64,000 bases of DNA from CAYLPJ01 sp964385465. Lineage in GTDB: Bacteria > Planctomycetota > Phycisphaerae > SM23-33. Positions 44,501 to 52,541 of this stretch are shown here, piece by piece (the stretch's first letter is position 1; each line of letters begins with the position of its first letter). Made by a program: the position numbers and the translations under genes. Under the pieces are notes generated by a model. The model was not told where the DNA came from. It saw only the letters and a list, made by a program, of their open reading frames with translations, and ran no database searches. The DNA lies in NCBI GenBank assembly GCA_964385465.1, contig CAYLPJ010000033.1:1-64000 (forward strand), given 5' to 3'.

Positions 44501-44799
44501 TGGCCGATCCGCCGGAGGCTGACGGCGTGATCTACCTCGCCGGCCCGCCCGACCTGATCGACGAGCCCGCCACGGTGCGCAGCTTCAAGGAACCCGCCAC
44601 GCAGAAGCGCCTCGCCGCCCAGGCCGCGGCGCTGGAAGGCGCCGAAGGCGGGCTGCTCTGGGCGGTCTCGACCGCCGGCGAAAAGCTCGCCGAACGCAAG
44701 CTGGACGCCGTGCCGACCTTCGACGGCCTCGCCGCCGCCGGGGGCAAGCTCTACATGACCACCCTCGACGGCCGCGTGCTCTGCCTCGGCGGGAAGTAG
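41560..44799 (+). CDS. PQQ-like beta-propeller protein with methyltransferase-like domain (paralogue 4)
   Basis: 1,079 aa; signal peptide ending near AAVA-AE. This copy keeps the best methyltransferase-like motif I (VHVGCGDGELTAAL, residues about 49-62), then NFVNLLVADVGLD and LRVLAPEGVAYV. The junction is TDEWTHFLYDPTNNAV. Propeller blades follow (ALDAATGETVHTY, AVDAESGSARWEV, ALDAATGKTLWQA), the second half begins GDWPTLRGDAERSG, and the C-terminus matches the relic at 19189. Co-linear with paralogue 1 over the full length. Convergent with the glycoside hydrolase gene, four bases apart. Confidence 0.88.
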   Translation: MSMRTRWAIRLGAVLAAGLPAGGAAVAAEADATARQLLKATGFEGGVIVHVGCGDGELTAALAGGKARLVDGLTRDAASVAAARRRLHDAGVAGKATVQHWTGKRLPYVDNFVNLLVADVGLDVPGAEVLRVLAPEGVAYVRDGGGWKKTVKPVPAETDEWTHFLYDPTNNAVSHDKAIQPLRHLQWIGRPRYSRHHDHMSSVSAMVSSGGRIFYIFDHANPLSIQLPSRWQLVARDAYNGAVLWRRDIPEWETQLVRLKSGPADLPRRLVAKGDTVYATLGYGTPVTALDAATGETVHTYTGTEGTDEILLAGGELLLTASLPGKPGGNEDRARRILAVDAESGSARWEVTRPWVGKVTLTADEKRVLFFDGERVVCLDRGTGKERWRSEQLAKRTVLPTYFGSTLVIHDGVVLFAGGDNSGKGYHRDHGKEITALDAATGKTLWQAPHPPGGYRSSEDIFVIDGTVWFGDIMHARPMKSEGEVTGLDLATGKVKARFKPDVPKTTYWFHHRCYRAKATENYLLTSRTGIEFVDFRNEHWILHHWVRGPCLYGIMPANGMIYNGPHPCACYLEAKLFGFNALAPASPSRQVTEPEPGRHRPGEAKVAAAPEPAEGDWPTLRGDAERSGRCVTGAPTALAEAWKAKLGGRLSAPVIAGGRVLVARIDAHAVACLDAATGDPRWTYLAGGRVDSPPTVWRGRALFGSADGWVTCLRLSDGAVCWRFRAAPAAMRLGADEQVESAWPVHGTVLVRPGKSAGEAEVWCLAGRSMYLDGGLRLLRLDAATGRPIAERVLDDRDPEAGKGRGLQVRHRGLNMPVALPDVLVDDGTWVYMRSQKFTPEGTRQELDVPIQAQRMQKGQGQHLFSPTGLLDDAWWHRSYWIYGRVWKSGAGGYYQAGRFAPAGRPMVFDEDTVYSFGRKPMYYRWTTPMEYHLHAAPKDVKVKRLGKRKPGFGAMRKPTERIETTWSLDVPILVRAMVLADPPEADGVIYLAGPPDLIDEPATVRSFKEPATQKRLAAQAAALEGAEGGLLWAVSTAGEKLAERKLDAVPTFDGLAAAGGKLYMTTLDGRVLCLGGK

Positions 44800-44803
44800 A
44801 CGC

Positions 44804-47620
44804 CTACTTCCCGAACGTCACGAGGTAGTAGCAGGTCTTGTCGCGGGCGCCGTCGATGGCGATCGTGCCGTCCTCGATCGGCAGGGTCTTGCCCGTGCGC
44901 CCGCCGTCGTGGTCCAGGACGTGCACGGCGGCCTCCCCCGGGCGGTCGATGCGGATCGCCGCCTTGACCGGCTCCATGACGACCGGCGCCTTGCCGGCAT
45001 CGAGGATCCGTACGTCCGAGAGGACCTTCATGCCCGTGTTGCGGGCGCGGGCGATGGCGACGATCAGCAGCCCCTCGGCCGAGTCGATCGTCTCCTCGGG
45101 CCCCCGGGCGGTGACGTACACGGCCGCGTAGCGGCATTGCGGGGTGATGGCGACCTTGCCGAGCTTGCACCGGACGCCCTCGGCGAAGCCGACGACGGCC
45201 TTGGTGGCCGGCGTGTCGATCGTGATGTGCCCGTCGAGGCGCGTCTTGCCCTCGCGCCAGCGGAGCTGGCCGGTCGCGGCGGTGCAGAGGCCGTCGTCGA
45301 CGTATTTGCCCAGCGGGAACGTGGGCGTGGGGCGGAAGGTGTCGGTGAAGTCCACCACGCAGCGCGCGACGGCCAGGGACCTGGCGGGGACCTTGTCGCT
45401 GTCGAACGTCTTGACGTCGTGCTGCTGGGTGACGCTGTCCTCGAAGCCGAGCTTGCCCTCGTGGAGGGAGGGCACGTGGACGTAGCGGGCGGCGACCACG
45501 TCGGACTCCCTCACGTCGCCGCGGAGCACCTGCCTCGACACGGCCGGGAAGACGCCCATCACCTGCGGGGCCGAAACCTCCCACCGCCCCTGGAGGCGGT
45601 CGAGGAACCCGCCGTCGTCGCGGTTCTGGAAGATGAACGACACGTCCCATCCGTTGAGGCCCATGCCGTAGGCGCCCAGGATGGCGGGGCCTTCGACGCC
45701 CCATTCGTTGGGCAGGACGTGAATCCACTCCGAGAGCATGAAGGGGTGGTCGGCGACCTGCTGCATCCCGGCCGAGAGCATCCCCGAGCCGGGCACGCGG
45801 AGCATCGTGACGTTGTTGATCTTCTGCCCGCTGCCGCCGCCGAAGTAGTTGTGGCGGTCGATCATGCCCACGCGGGCGTCGGAATGGAGGTTGTAGTAGT
45901 GGCTGAACGCCCGCCCCGCCTGCCAGTTCGAGGCGATGATCTCGCCCTCGTAACCCGCCTTGCGGATGGCCTGGACGTAGCGGTCGTAGAAGTCGTTCTG
46001 GATCTCGTAGAGGAACCGCATCGTGTCCAGCAGCCGGGCCTTCTTGGCCGCCTGCGAGCCGGCGAGCTGGGCGGGGTCGTAGAACCACGGGTTCCCGGCC
46101 GGGACAATGTAGCCCTCCTCCCAGCTCTCGCCGACGAGCCCCTCGTTCTGGAAGCTGTTGAGGGCCTCCTTGCCCCAGGCGGCGAGGAGCTTCTGCTCCG
46201 TCCCGTAGCGCTGCTTGAGCCACTGGAAGAACTGCCGCCCGGCGCGTTTCCGGAGGGTGGGGATCTTCTGGAGCCTTCCCATCGTGCCGTAAAACAGCGC
46301 GCTGTCCTCGTTGAACAGCTCGACGACCGCGACGGCGGGGTCCTCGGCGTAGGTCAGCCCGGTGTGGGGGTTCTTGTGCTCGAGGATGTTGACGACCTGG
46401 GCGATCTGGAGGTCCTGGAGCTCCCGGGAGAGGAACACGCTGCCGTGGCCGGTCTTCACCCGACCCTTGCCCCCCTTGAGCTTGCCGAACTCGTCCATGT
46501 ACGGCACGGCGTCGCGGTCGGCGGGGCCGAGCTTCACCCCGAACGTCGAGGACAGCTTGACGAAGATGCCCTTCTTCTTGAGCTTCGCGATGAAGTAGTC
46601 CAGGCGTTCGAGCCCCTCGGGGTCGAACTTGACGAAGCTTTCGGCCGACTGGATGCCCGCCCATCCGGGCCCGTCGGCGTACTTGTGCAGGCGGACGGCG
46701 TTGAGCCCGTAGCGGGCGTAGAAGGCCGCGCGGCGGTCGGCCAGATCCTTCTCCGGTGCGCAACTGCTGTAGCAGACGTTCAGCCCCCACAGCTTCAACG
46801 GCTTGCCGTTGTAGATCAGCTTGTCGTCTTTCCGCACGATCCGACCGTGCTTGCCCGCCGGGGCGTCCAGCCAGGCGCTCATGTCCAACTCGCTTGGCTT
46901 GGCGTAGTCTTCGGTCGGGCGGAAGGTGTACCACGCGTCGAAGCCGGGGGTCTGCGGCACGGCCTTGGGGGCGGCGTAGTAGGTCAGCTCCCCGGGCAGC
47001 TCGATCGTCAGCCCCAGCTTGACCGGCTCGCCCTTGGTCAGCTTGCGGGCCAGCGTGATCCGCATGTCTCCGTCGGTCGTCACCTCCGTGGCGGGCTCGA
47101 AGGCGAGGGCGGTCTTGCCCCCGGCGCCGTCGACATACGTCAGCTCCTTCACCGCGTCTCCGAGGCCGCCCCGTCCCAGGGGCAGCTTGACGGTCCTGGT
47201 CTTCCCGTCCTCGCCGGTGACCAGGACCTTGCCGCCCCCGAAGCCCCGACCCAGCGTGACGCTCAGGATCGCCTGCGTCAGGTCGGTGTCCTTCGACGTG
47301 GACAGCTCGATCTCGTAGGCCGCCTTCTTCGGCCCGGTCTTGCCGCCGACCGCCTCGGCCGTCAGCTTCGCGCCGGTGTTGACCTTTGCCGTGGCGGTGA
47401 TGTGCGTCTTGCCGTCCTCCTCCCTCGCCTTGCCCCGGAAGCCCATCCAGGACCACTTCGGGCCCCAGCCGCTGAAGGCCAACTCCATGTAGGGCGCGCC
47501 CTCGCGGAGGACCGTCAGGGACTTGCCGCCCTCGGGGAACATGGTGAACGGCGCCTCCGCCGCGGCGCTTGCGGCGCCCGCGGCGGCCAGAACTGCGGTG
47601 GTCACGATGATGCGCGTCAT
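44804..47620 (-). CDS. Secreted glycoside hydrolase, clan GH-A-like TIM barrel
   Basis: 938 aa; signal peptide MTRIIVTTAVLAAAGAASAA. Residues about 25-265 are beta-rich, and the catalytic barrel spans about 270-690 (LWGLNVCYSSCAPEKDLADR, YGLNAVRLHKYADG). VVELFNEDS gives the acid/base Glu438 and PFMLSEWIH the nucleophile Glu631, the order and strand positions of clan GH-A. A C-terminal beta region follows. The substrate is a polysaccharide, not deducible. It is the last gene of a minus-strand operon with the GH4 and deacetylase genes. Confidence 0.85.
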   Translation of the reverse strand: MTRIIVTTAVLAAAGAASAAAEAPFTMFPEGGKSLTVLREGAPYMELAFSGWGPKWSWMGFRGKAREEDGKTHITATAKVNTGAKLTAEAVGGKTGPKKAAYEIELSTSKDTDLTQAILSVTLGRGFGGGKVLVTGEDGKTRTVKLPLGRGGLGDAVKELTYVDGAGGKTALAFEPATEVTTDGDMRITLARKLTKGEPVKLGLTIELPGELTYYAAPKAVPQTPGFDAWYTFRPTEDYAKPSELDMSAWLDAPAGKHGRIVRKDDKLIYNGKPLKLWGLNVCYSSCAPEKDLADRRAAFYARYGLNAVRLHKYADGPGWAGIQSAESFVKFDPEGLERLDYFIAKLKKKGIFVKLSSTFGVKLGPADRDAVPYMDEFGKLKGGKGRVKTGHGSVFLSRELQDLQIAQVVNILEHKNPHTGLTYAEDPAVAVVELFNEDSALFYGTMGRLQKIPTLRKRAGRQFFQWLKQRYGTEQKLLAAWGKEALNSFQNEGLVGESWEEGYIVPAGNPWFYDPAQLAGSQAAKKARLLDTMRFLYEIQNDFYDRYVQAIRKAGYEGEIIASNWQAGRAFSHYYNLHSDARVGMIDRHNYFGGGSGQKINNVTMLRVPGSGMLSAGMQQVADHPFMLSEWIHVLPNEWGVEGPAILGAYGMGLNGWDVSFIFQNRDDGGFLDRLQGRWEVSAPQVMGVFPAVSRQVLRGDVRESDVVAARYVHVPSLHEGKLGFEDSVTQQHDVKTFDSDKVPARSLAVARCVVDFTDTFRPTPTFPLGKYVDDGLCTAATGQLRWREGKTRLDGHITIDTPATKAVVGFAEGVRCKLGKVAITPQCRYAAVYVTARGPEETIDSAEGLLIVAIARARNTGMKVLSDVRILDAGKAPVVMEPVKAAIRIDRPGEAAVHVLDHDGGRTGKTLPIEDGTIAIDGARDKTCYYLVTFGK

Positions 47621-47681
47621 GGGGCTCTCCTTCGGTATCTCGCGGCCGCGAGGGCCGGCCGGCTCGGTGCGCGCCGGTTCT

Positions 47682-48428
47682 CTATCGCTGCCGGTGAATA
47701 TGTTCTGCGACGGCGGATACGGTGTCCACCCAGATGTCGCTGCCCGGTGCGGCGAACTGCTCGCACAGGCGGGCGAGGGCGTCGGCGCTGGTGGTCTGGC
47801 GGGCGCCGTCGGGTCCGATCTCGTGGCCGCCGAAGATGAGCCAGCCGGCCTCGCCGACGGCGCGTTCGACGAGGTCGCTGAGCTCCTGGAAGCTCCGGCG
47901 GTCGCTGTCCATGCAGAACAGGTAGGCGGGGTCGCAGAAGCCGGGGTCGTTGTGGGCTTCCATGAGGAACCCCCGCCCTGCGCGGAAGTGCCTGGCGACG
48001 AGGGGCACGTAGCTGCGGACGCCTTCGCCGCGCCCCACGAACGCCTGCCCGCAGGGGTAGGCGAAGGTCGTTGGCGTCACGCCCAGCCGCTCGGCGATGG
48101 CGGCGTTGGCGTCGAGCATGTCGGCCTCGATGCGGTCGAGCGTGTAGCTTTCCAGGGCCTTCTCGCGGGCGAACGGGAAGTTCCCGCTGCACGGGTGGTT
48201 CAGCGTGTGGTTGCCGATCTCGTGCCCCTCGGCGACGGCCCGCTTCCACGCGTCCGGGCGCTCGTCGACGAGGTGGGGCGAGACGTAGAACGTCGCCTTG
48301 ACCCCCGCGGCGGCGAGCAGGTCGAGCCCGACCTCCGCCTGGCTGCGCCGGGCGTCGTCGAAGCTGAAGCTCACCGCGGCGCGGACGCCGTCCGGCCAGC
48401 GGAAGCCCGGGCGCTCGGGGTCACTCAT
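47682..48428 (-). CDS. Polysaccharide deacetylase (NodB/CE4 family)
   Basis: 248 aa, cytoplasmic by sequence (no signal). NodB motif 1 is SFSFDDA (20-26) with catalytic/metal Asp24-Asp25; motif 2 is H74-x3-H78 in EIGNHTLNH. FAYPCG is motif 3, and GWLIFGGHEI contains the late His. It removes acetyl groups from N- or O-acetylated sugars. The start overlaps the stop of the GH4 gene by eight bases, so it is translationally coupled and probably acts on the same sugar. Confidence 0.9.
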   Translation of the reverse strand: MSDPERPGFRWPDGVRAAVSFSFDDARRSQAEVGLDLLAAAGVKATFYVSPHLVDERPDAWKRAVAEGHEIGNHTLNHPCSGNFPFAREKALESYTLDRIEADMLDANAAIAERLGVTPTTFAYPCGQAFVGRGEGVRSYVPLVARHFRAGRGFLMEAHNDPGFCDPAYLFCMDSDRRSFQELSDLVERAVGEAGWLIFGGHEIGPDGARQTTSADALARLCEQFAAPGSDIWVDTVSAVAEHIHRQR

Positions 48429-49719
48429 CGAAGTACTCCAGCAGGTCCTCTTCGGCGGCCCACATCTCGTCGAACATCTCGCGGATGCGGTGAAGTGGCA
48501 GCAGGGCGGCGGTCAGCGGGTCCACGGCGACGGCCTGGAACGCCGCCTTGCGGTTCCGCGTGAGGAAGGCTTCGACGGCGAGCTCCTGGACGGCCACGTT
48601 GGAGCGGTTCAGGGCGGCGAGCTGGGCGGGCAAGTCGCCGACGTGGCAGGGGTGGACGCCCATGCGGTCGACGAGGCAGGGCACCTCGACGCAGCAGCCG
48701 TCGGGCAGGTTGGGGATCAGCCCTTCGTTCATGACATTGCCGTTGAACGCGTACGGCGTGTTGGTGACCATCGCCTCCATGATTCCGGTGGTGTACTCGT
48801 GGGAGCGCTTCAGCTCTCCCACGGCCGGCTCGCCGTCGACGCCGGTATCGGCCAGCCAGGCGCGTTTGCGCGGCGGCTCCATGCGGACCTCGCGGGTCTT
48901 GAGGTCGAAGCGGTCGCGGACCTCCTGCGTCTGGCGGAAGTAGGGCAGGTACTCGCTGTTGTGGTGGCTGCTCTCGGTGACGAAGTAATCGAAGTGCCGC
49001 ATCATCTCGAACCGCACAGGGTCGCGGGCGAAGATCTCCTTGTCCTCCATCGCCTCGGCCAGGCGCCCGTAGGCGTCCTCGCCGCGATGGGTGAACTCCA
49101 GGATCCACGCCTGGTGGTTGATCCCCGCCACCCGGAAGCCGCACTCGTCGTAGTCGGCGCCGATGTACTCGGCGACACGCTTGCTGGTGCCCTGGACGCT
49201 GTGACAGAGCCCGACCTGCCGGATGTCCGCCACGGCCGAGTGCATCCACGTCAGCATCGCCATCGGGTTGGTGTGGTTCAGCAGCAGCGCGTCGGGGCAG
49301 AGCCTCTCGACGTCCGTGCAGAACTCCGCGTGGACCGGCGCGGTGCGGAGGAAGCGGAACACCCCGCCGGGGCCGATCGTGTCGGCGACGCTCTGGTCGA
49401 TGCCGTACTTGCGGGGGATCTCGATCTCGTGGGCGAACGGGTAGCCCCAGTACGCCCCGCCGCCGACCGAGACGCTGGTGACCACGAAGTCCGCGCCCTC
49501 CAGCAACTCCTCGCGGTCGGTCGAGGCGACCACCTCGGCGGACAGGCCGTGGGCCTCGACGGTCCGGCGGACGTAGGAGGCCACCTTCTCCAGGCTGTCG
49601 GCGTTGACGTCGCACAGGGCGATGACCGCCCCGTCGCGGAGGGGCTCGCGGGAGAGGAAATCGATCGAGAGCCTGCCGCCGAACCCGCTGCCGGCGCCGA
49701 TGATGACGAGTTTTGCCAT
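48421..49719 (-). CDS. GH4 family NAD-dependent alpha-glycosidase/alpha-galactosidase
   Basis: 432 aa from ATG 49719 (GGAAAG upstream; a GTG eight codons earlier is less likely). NAD-binding start MAKLVIIGAGSGFGGRLSID. The family's metal/catalytic residues are present: NPMAM (151-155), Cys172-His173 (GLCHSVQGT) and GINHQAW (199-205) with His202. GH4 enzymes hydrolyse glycosides by an oxidation-elimination mechanism using NAD+ and a divalent metal. Closest in layout to MelA-type alpha-galactosidases or glucuronidases; the substrate is not certain. First gene of the three-gene catabolic operon. Confidence 0.93.
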   Translation of the reverse strand: MAKLVIIGAGSGFGGRLSIDFLSREPLRDGAVIALCDVNADSLEKVASYVRRTVEAHGLSAEVVASTDREELLEGADFVVTSVSVGGGAYWGYPFAHEIEIPRKYGIDQSVADTIGPGGVFRFLRTAPVHAEFCTDVERLCPDALLLNHTNPMAMLTWMHSAVADIRQVGLCHSVQGTSKRVAEYIGADYDECGFRVAGINHQAWILEFTHRGEDAYGRLAEAMEDKEIFARDPVRFEMMRHFDYFVTESSHHNSEYLPYFRQTQEVRDRFDLKTREVRMEPPRKRAWLADTGVDGEPAVGELKRSHEYTTGIMEAMVTNTPYAFNGNVMNEGLIPNLPDGCCVEVPCLVDRMGVHPCHVGDLPAQLAALNRSNVAVQELAVEAFLTRNRKAAFQAVAVDPLTAALLPLHRIREMFDEMWAAEEDLLEYFDE

Positions 49720-49843
49720 GTTGTCACTTTCCGTTGAAACCACGACGATGCGCTGGGAGGCATTGTGACAGGCCGGCGGGGGATGTCCACCTTTTGCCCC
49801 CCGAGATTGACCCGACGGCCTGTCCTGTCGAATAATCTATGCC

Positions 49844-50806
49844 ATGGAAACCGAACTCCGCCTGCATCACGAGGAATCGGTCTCGTTGGGCATCCGCCGG
49901 CTGGCGCGGGATCAGATCGACCGCGCCCTGACGGAGCTGGCCGACTCGACCCTCGACCGCCACGAGGCCATCCACCAGGTGCGCAAGCGCTGCAAGAAAC
50001 TCCGTGCCATCCTGCGGCTGGTCCGGGGGGAGCTGGCGGCCAGGGAGAACCTCTACAGCTTCGAGAACGCCTGGTTCCGGGACACGGCCAGGCTGGTGTC
50101 CTACCTGCGGGACGCCGAGGCGCTGATCGAGGCCCACGACCGCCTGATGGCCGGCGCGGAGGGGCAGACGGACACCGGGGCCTTCGCGCCGTTCCGCGAG
50201 GCGCTTCTGGAGCGGAAGCGGCGGATCGAGGGCGAGGTGGACCTGGACGAACGGCTGGCGGTCTTCGCCGACCGCCTGCACCAGGCGCGGGGGCGGATCG
50301 GCTCCTGGCCGCTGAGAAGCGCCGGGTTCAACGCCCTCGAACCGGGCCTGCGACGCACGTACCGCCGGGGGCGCAAGGCCATGGCCAGGGCGCGCGTCGC
50401 CCCCGGCGACGAGACCCTCCACGACTGGCGCAAACGCGTCAAGTACCACTGGTACCACGTCCGCATCCTCGAGGGCATCTGGACGCCGGTCATGGCCGGG
50501 CTGGCCGAGGGGATCAGGGCGCTTTCGGACCTGCTGGGCAACGACCACGACCTGGCGGTCCTCACCGACCTGCTCGGCAGGCCCGACGGCGAGATGACCG
50601 CCGACGTGGACGCCAAGGCCTACCTCGGGCTGGTTCGCCGGCGCCGGCAGCACCTCCAGGCCGCCGCCTTGGCCGTGGGCGACCGGCTGTACTTCGAGAA
50701 GCCCCGCCGCCTCTCCGCACGCCTCCGCGCCTGCTGGGACGCCTGGAAGGCCGACCAGGGCGACGCCGCCGGCGACCCCGCCCAGCCCGGCGACCACCAC
50801 GACTGA
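49844..50806 (+). CDS. CHAD domain protein
   Basis: 320 aa, all helical. Two CHAD halves carry the conserved basic signatures: HQVRKRCKKLRAILRLVR (44-61) and LHDWRKRVKYHWYHVRIL (192-209). CHAD domains bind polyphosphate and related anions. No adjacent CYTH (triphosphatase) domain is seen, so it may be a polyphosphate-targeting protein. It stands alone on the plus strand between divergent and convergent neighbours. Confidence 0.9.
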   Translation: METELRLHHEESVSLGIRRLARDQIDRALTELADSTLDRHEAIHQVRKRCKKLRAILRLVRGELAARENLYSFENAWFRDTARLVSYLRDAEALIEAHDRLMAGAEGQTDTGAFAPFREALLERKRRIEGEVDLDERLAVFADRLHQARGRIGSWPLRSAGFNALEPGLRRTYRRGRKAMARARVAPGDETLHDWRKRVKYHWYHVRILEGIWTPVMAGLAEGIRALSDLLGNDHDLAVLTDLLGRPDGEMTADVDAKAYLGLVRRRRQHLQAAALAVGDRLYFEKPRRLSARLRACWDAWKADQGDAAGDPAQPGDHHD

Positions 50807-51003
50807 CGCCCGCGCCGACCGCCGCGATGATCGGGACGGCCAGGCTGTGTCTGATCTATCCAATCCGGGCTTCGAGCGTGCTGGATTGCCTCTGGCGGCG
50901 TCCGCCTGCTTCGGCGATTCGCAGCGGAATCGCCTGCTTCGGCGTCCTTGCCAGCAACGAACCAGCCCGCGCTCGGGCCGCGGAGCGATATATCGGACAC
51001 AGC

Positions 51004-52128
51004 CTAAGCGCCCAGCCACGGGCAAGCGCATTCGCCGGCCGACAGGGGCTCGAACGTCGTCGTCAACTCCTGTGTGCCACCCGTCCCGGCCGCGCGATAG
51101 CCGGCCTCGATGATCTCGACCACGTGGCGGGCGTGCTCGGCCGAGGCGACCGATGCCGTGCCGTCCACCACCCAGTCCACCAGTTGCATGACGTCCTCGA
51201 AGACGTGGCCCTCCCTCATGTCGGCGTGCCCGCCGGTGCCGTGGGGCTGGCGGTCGCCGTCGAGGCGCATCGGCTCGCCGTTAACGTCCGTGCCGACCAC
51301 CGAGCCCTCCGTGCCGTGAATGGTCGGATGGAAGCCCTTGGTGACCGACCCGGCGAACGCCCCGTATGCCACGCCCGTCAGGGAATCCCCGAAATCGATC
51401 AGCAGGAACGTGTTGTCGTCCATGTCGCACGGGATGGTCCGGCCTCGGTAGCGCCGCTCGGCCACCGCCACGCCGCTCATGGCCGTCACGCGGCGAGCGG
51501 GCCCGAGGATGCCGGTCAGGTTGTGCAGGCAGTAGACGACCACGTCGTACATCGGCCCGCCGCCGGGGCGGCGGAAGTACCAGGACGGATCCACCGTGCT
51601 TAGCACGTCCTCGCCGGTGCGGTACTCCTCGTCGAGGTGCCACCGCCCCGGCCCCGCGCCGGTGATAGCCCAGACCGCCCGGCCGATCGCGCCGTCCAGC
51701 ACCCGCCGGCGGATGCGGCGGTTGTACGGCTGGAGCATCTGGCCCGGGCTGGCGACGAGGCGCACGTCCCGCTCGGCCGCGAGCGAGATCAACTCGTCGC
51801 ACTCGGCGGTGGTCGTCGCCATCGTCTTGTTGAAATGCACGTGCCGGCCGGCGCGAATCGCGGCCAGGCCCTGCTGATGGTGCAGGCCGATGGGCGAGCA
51901 GAGGGTCACCGCGTCCACGGCCGGATCGGCCAGGAGGTCCTCGTAGGCCAGGTAGTGGGCGGCCACGCCGAACTTCTCCGCCGCCGCCCGCGCCCGTCCG
52001 GGTACGGGGTCGCACACGGCGGCCAGGTGCACGCGGCCGGCCACGTCGTCCATCGAGAGGTGCCCCAGCGCCCCGCGCATAGCGATGGCGCCGGCGCCGA
52101 CAACGCCGATCCCGAGCCTTTCGGACAT
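51004..52128 (-). CDS. Gfo/Idh/MocA family oxidoreductase
   Basis: 374 aa from ATG 52128 (GGGAG upstream). Rossmann start MSERLGIGVVGAGAIAMRGA. The lysine of the usual E-K-P motif appears as N100-K101-T in HVHFNKTMATT, an unusual variant. The second domain has GEDVLSTVDPSWYFRRPGGG and YGAFAGSVTKGFHPTIHGTE. These enzymes oxidise or reduce sugar derivatives with NAD(P). Located beside the GH4/CE4/GH operon, it likely works in the same sugar pathway (inference). No signal peptide. Confidence 0.92.
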   Translation of the reverse strand: MSERLGIGVVGAGAIAMRGALGHLSMDDVAGRVHLAAVCDPVPGRARAAAEKFGVAAHYLAYEDLLADPAVDAVTLCSPIGLHHQQGLAAIRAGRHVHFNKTMATTTAECDELISLAAERDVRLVASPGQMLQPYNRRIRRRVLDGAIGRAVWAITGAGPGRWHLDEEYRTGEDVLSTVDPSWYFRRPGGGPMYDVVVYCLHNLTGILGPARRVTAMSGVAVAERRYRGRTIPCDMDDNTFLLIDFGDSLTGVAYGAFAGSVTKGFHPTIHGTEGSVVGTDVNGEPMRLDGDRQPHGTGGHADMREGHVFEDVMQLVDWVVDGTASVASAEHARHVVEIIEAGYRAAGTGGTQELTTTFEPLSAGECACPWLGA

Positions 52129-52541
52129 GGGCTGCTCTCCCTTCATGGGCCGGGGAGAATCCCGCGGCACCGGCGTTCATACCGTCCGCCCGCATCGCTG
52201 GCAAGGGTGTCCTCCGGGGTCCGAAGCGCGGTTCAGCGGCGGAATATCGAGAGGGCCGGACGGGGAAACGGATTTGCCGTTACCCCAGTTATGACAATAG
52301 TATCCGGGACACCGCATGGAAGTCTGCCCGGTCCGGGACCGGCGATGGGATTGTTAATCCCGCGTTGAAGCTTGACTTATACGGCATTCTACATACAATC
52401 GATATTGGTTGCCGGCTCGCTCGCTCTCTGTCCGCGGCCGGCGGCCACGCCGTAGGGTCATTTGGCGAACTACACGCTTGCGCTAAGAGGAGGCGGGAGC
52501 CGCTACGTTCGGGCCCCCACCGTCTAGGAAAGGACTGGGCC
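52129..52541. other. Intergenic stretch upstream of the giant gene
   Basis: It contains a small GC palindrome (CCGGTC/GACCGG, about 52328-52344), an AT-rich segment with the promoter, and AAAGGA upstream of ATG 52542. A piece TATGACAATAGTATCCGGGA (from about 52289) looks like an insertion-sequence end, but no partner copy is seen. Confidence 0.5.
52372..52399 (+). promoter_or_regulatory. Promoter of the giant GEVED protein gene
   Basis: -35 TTGACT (52372-52377), 16-base spacer, -10 TACAAT (52394-52399), in an AT-rich pocket within otherwise GC-rich DNA. A long leader of about 135 bases would precede ATG 52542. Confidence 0.6.

Noticed and set aside
52280..52320. Insertion-sequence terminal repeat near 52289
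   Set aside because: Only one end-like sequence, with no transposase or partner repeat; cannot be supported.
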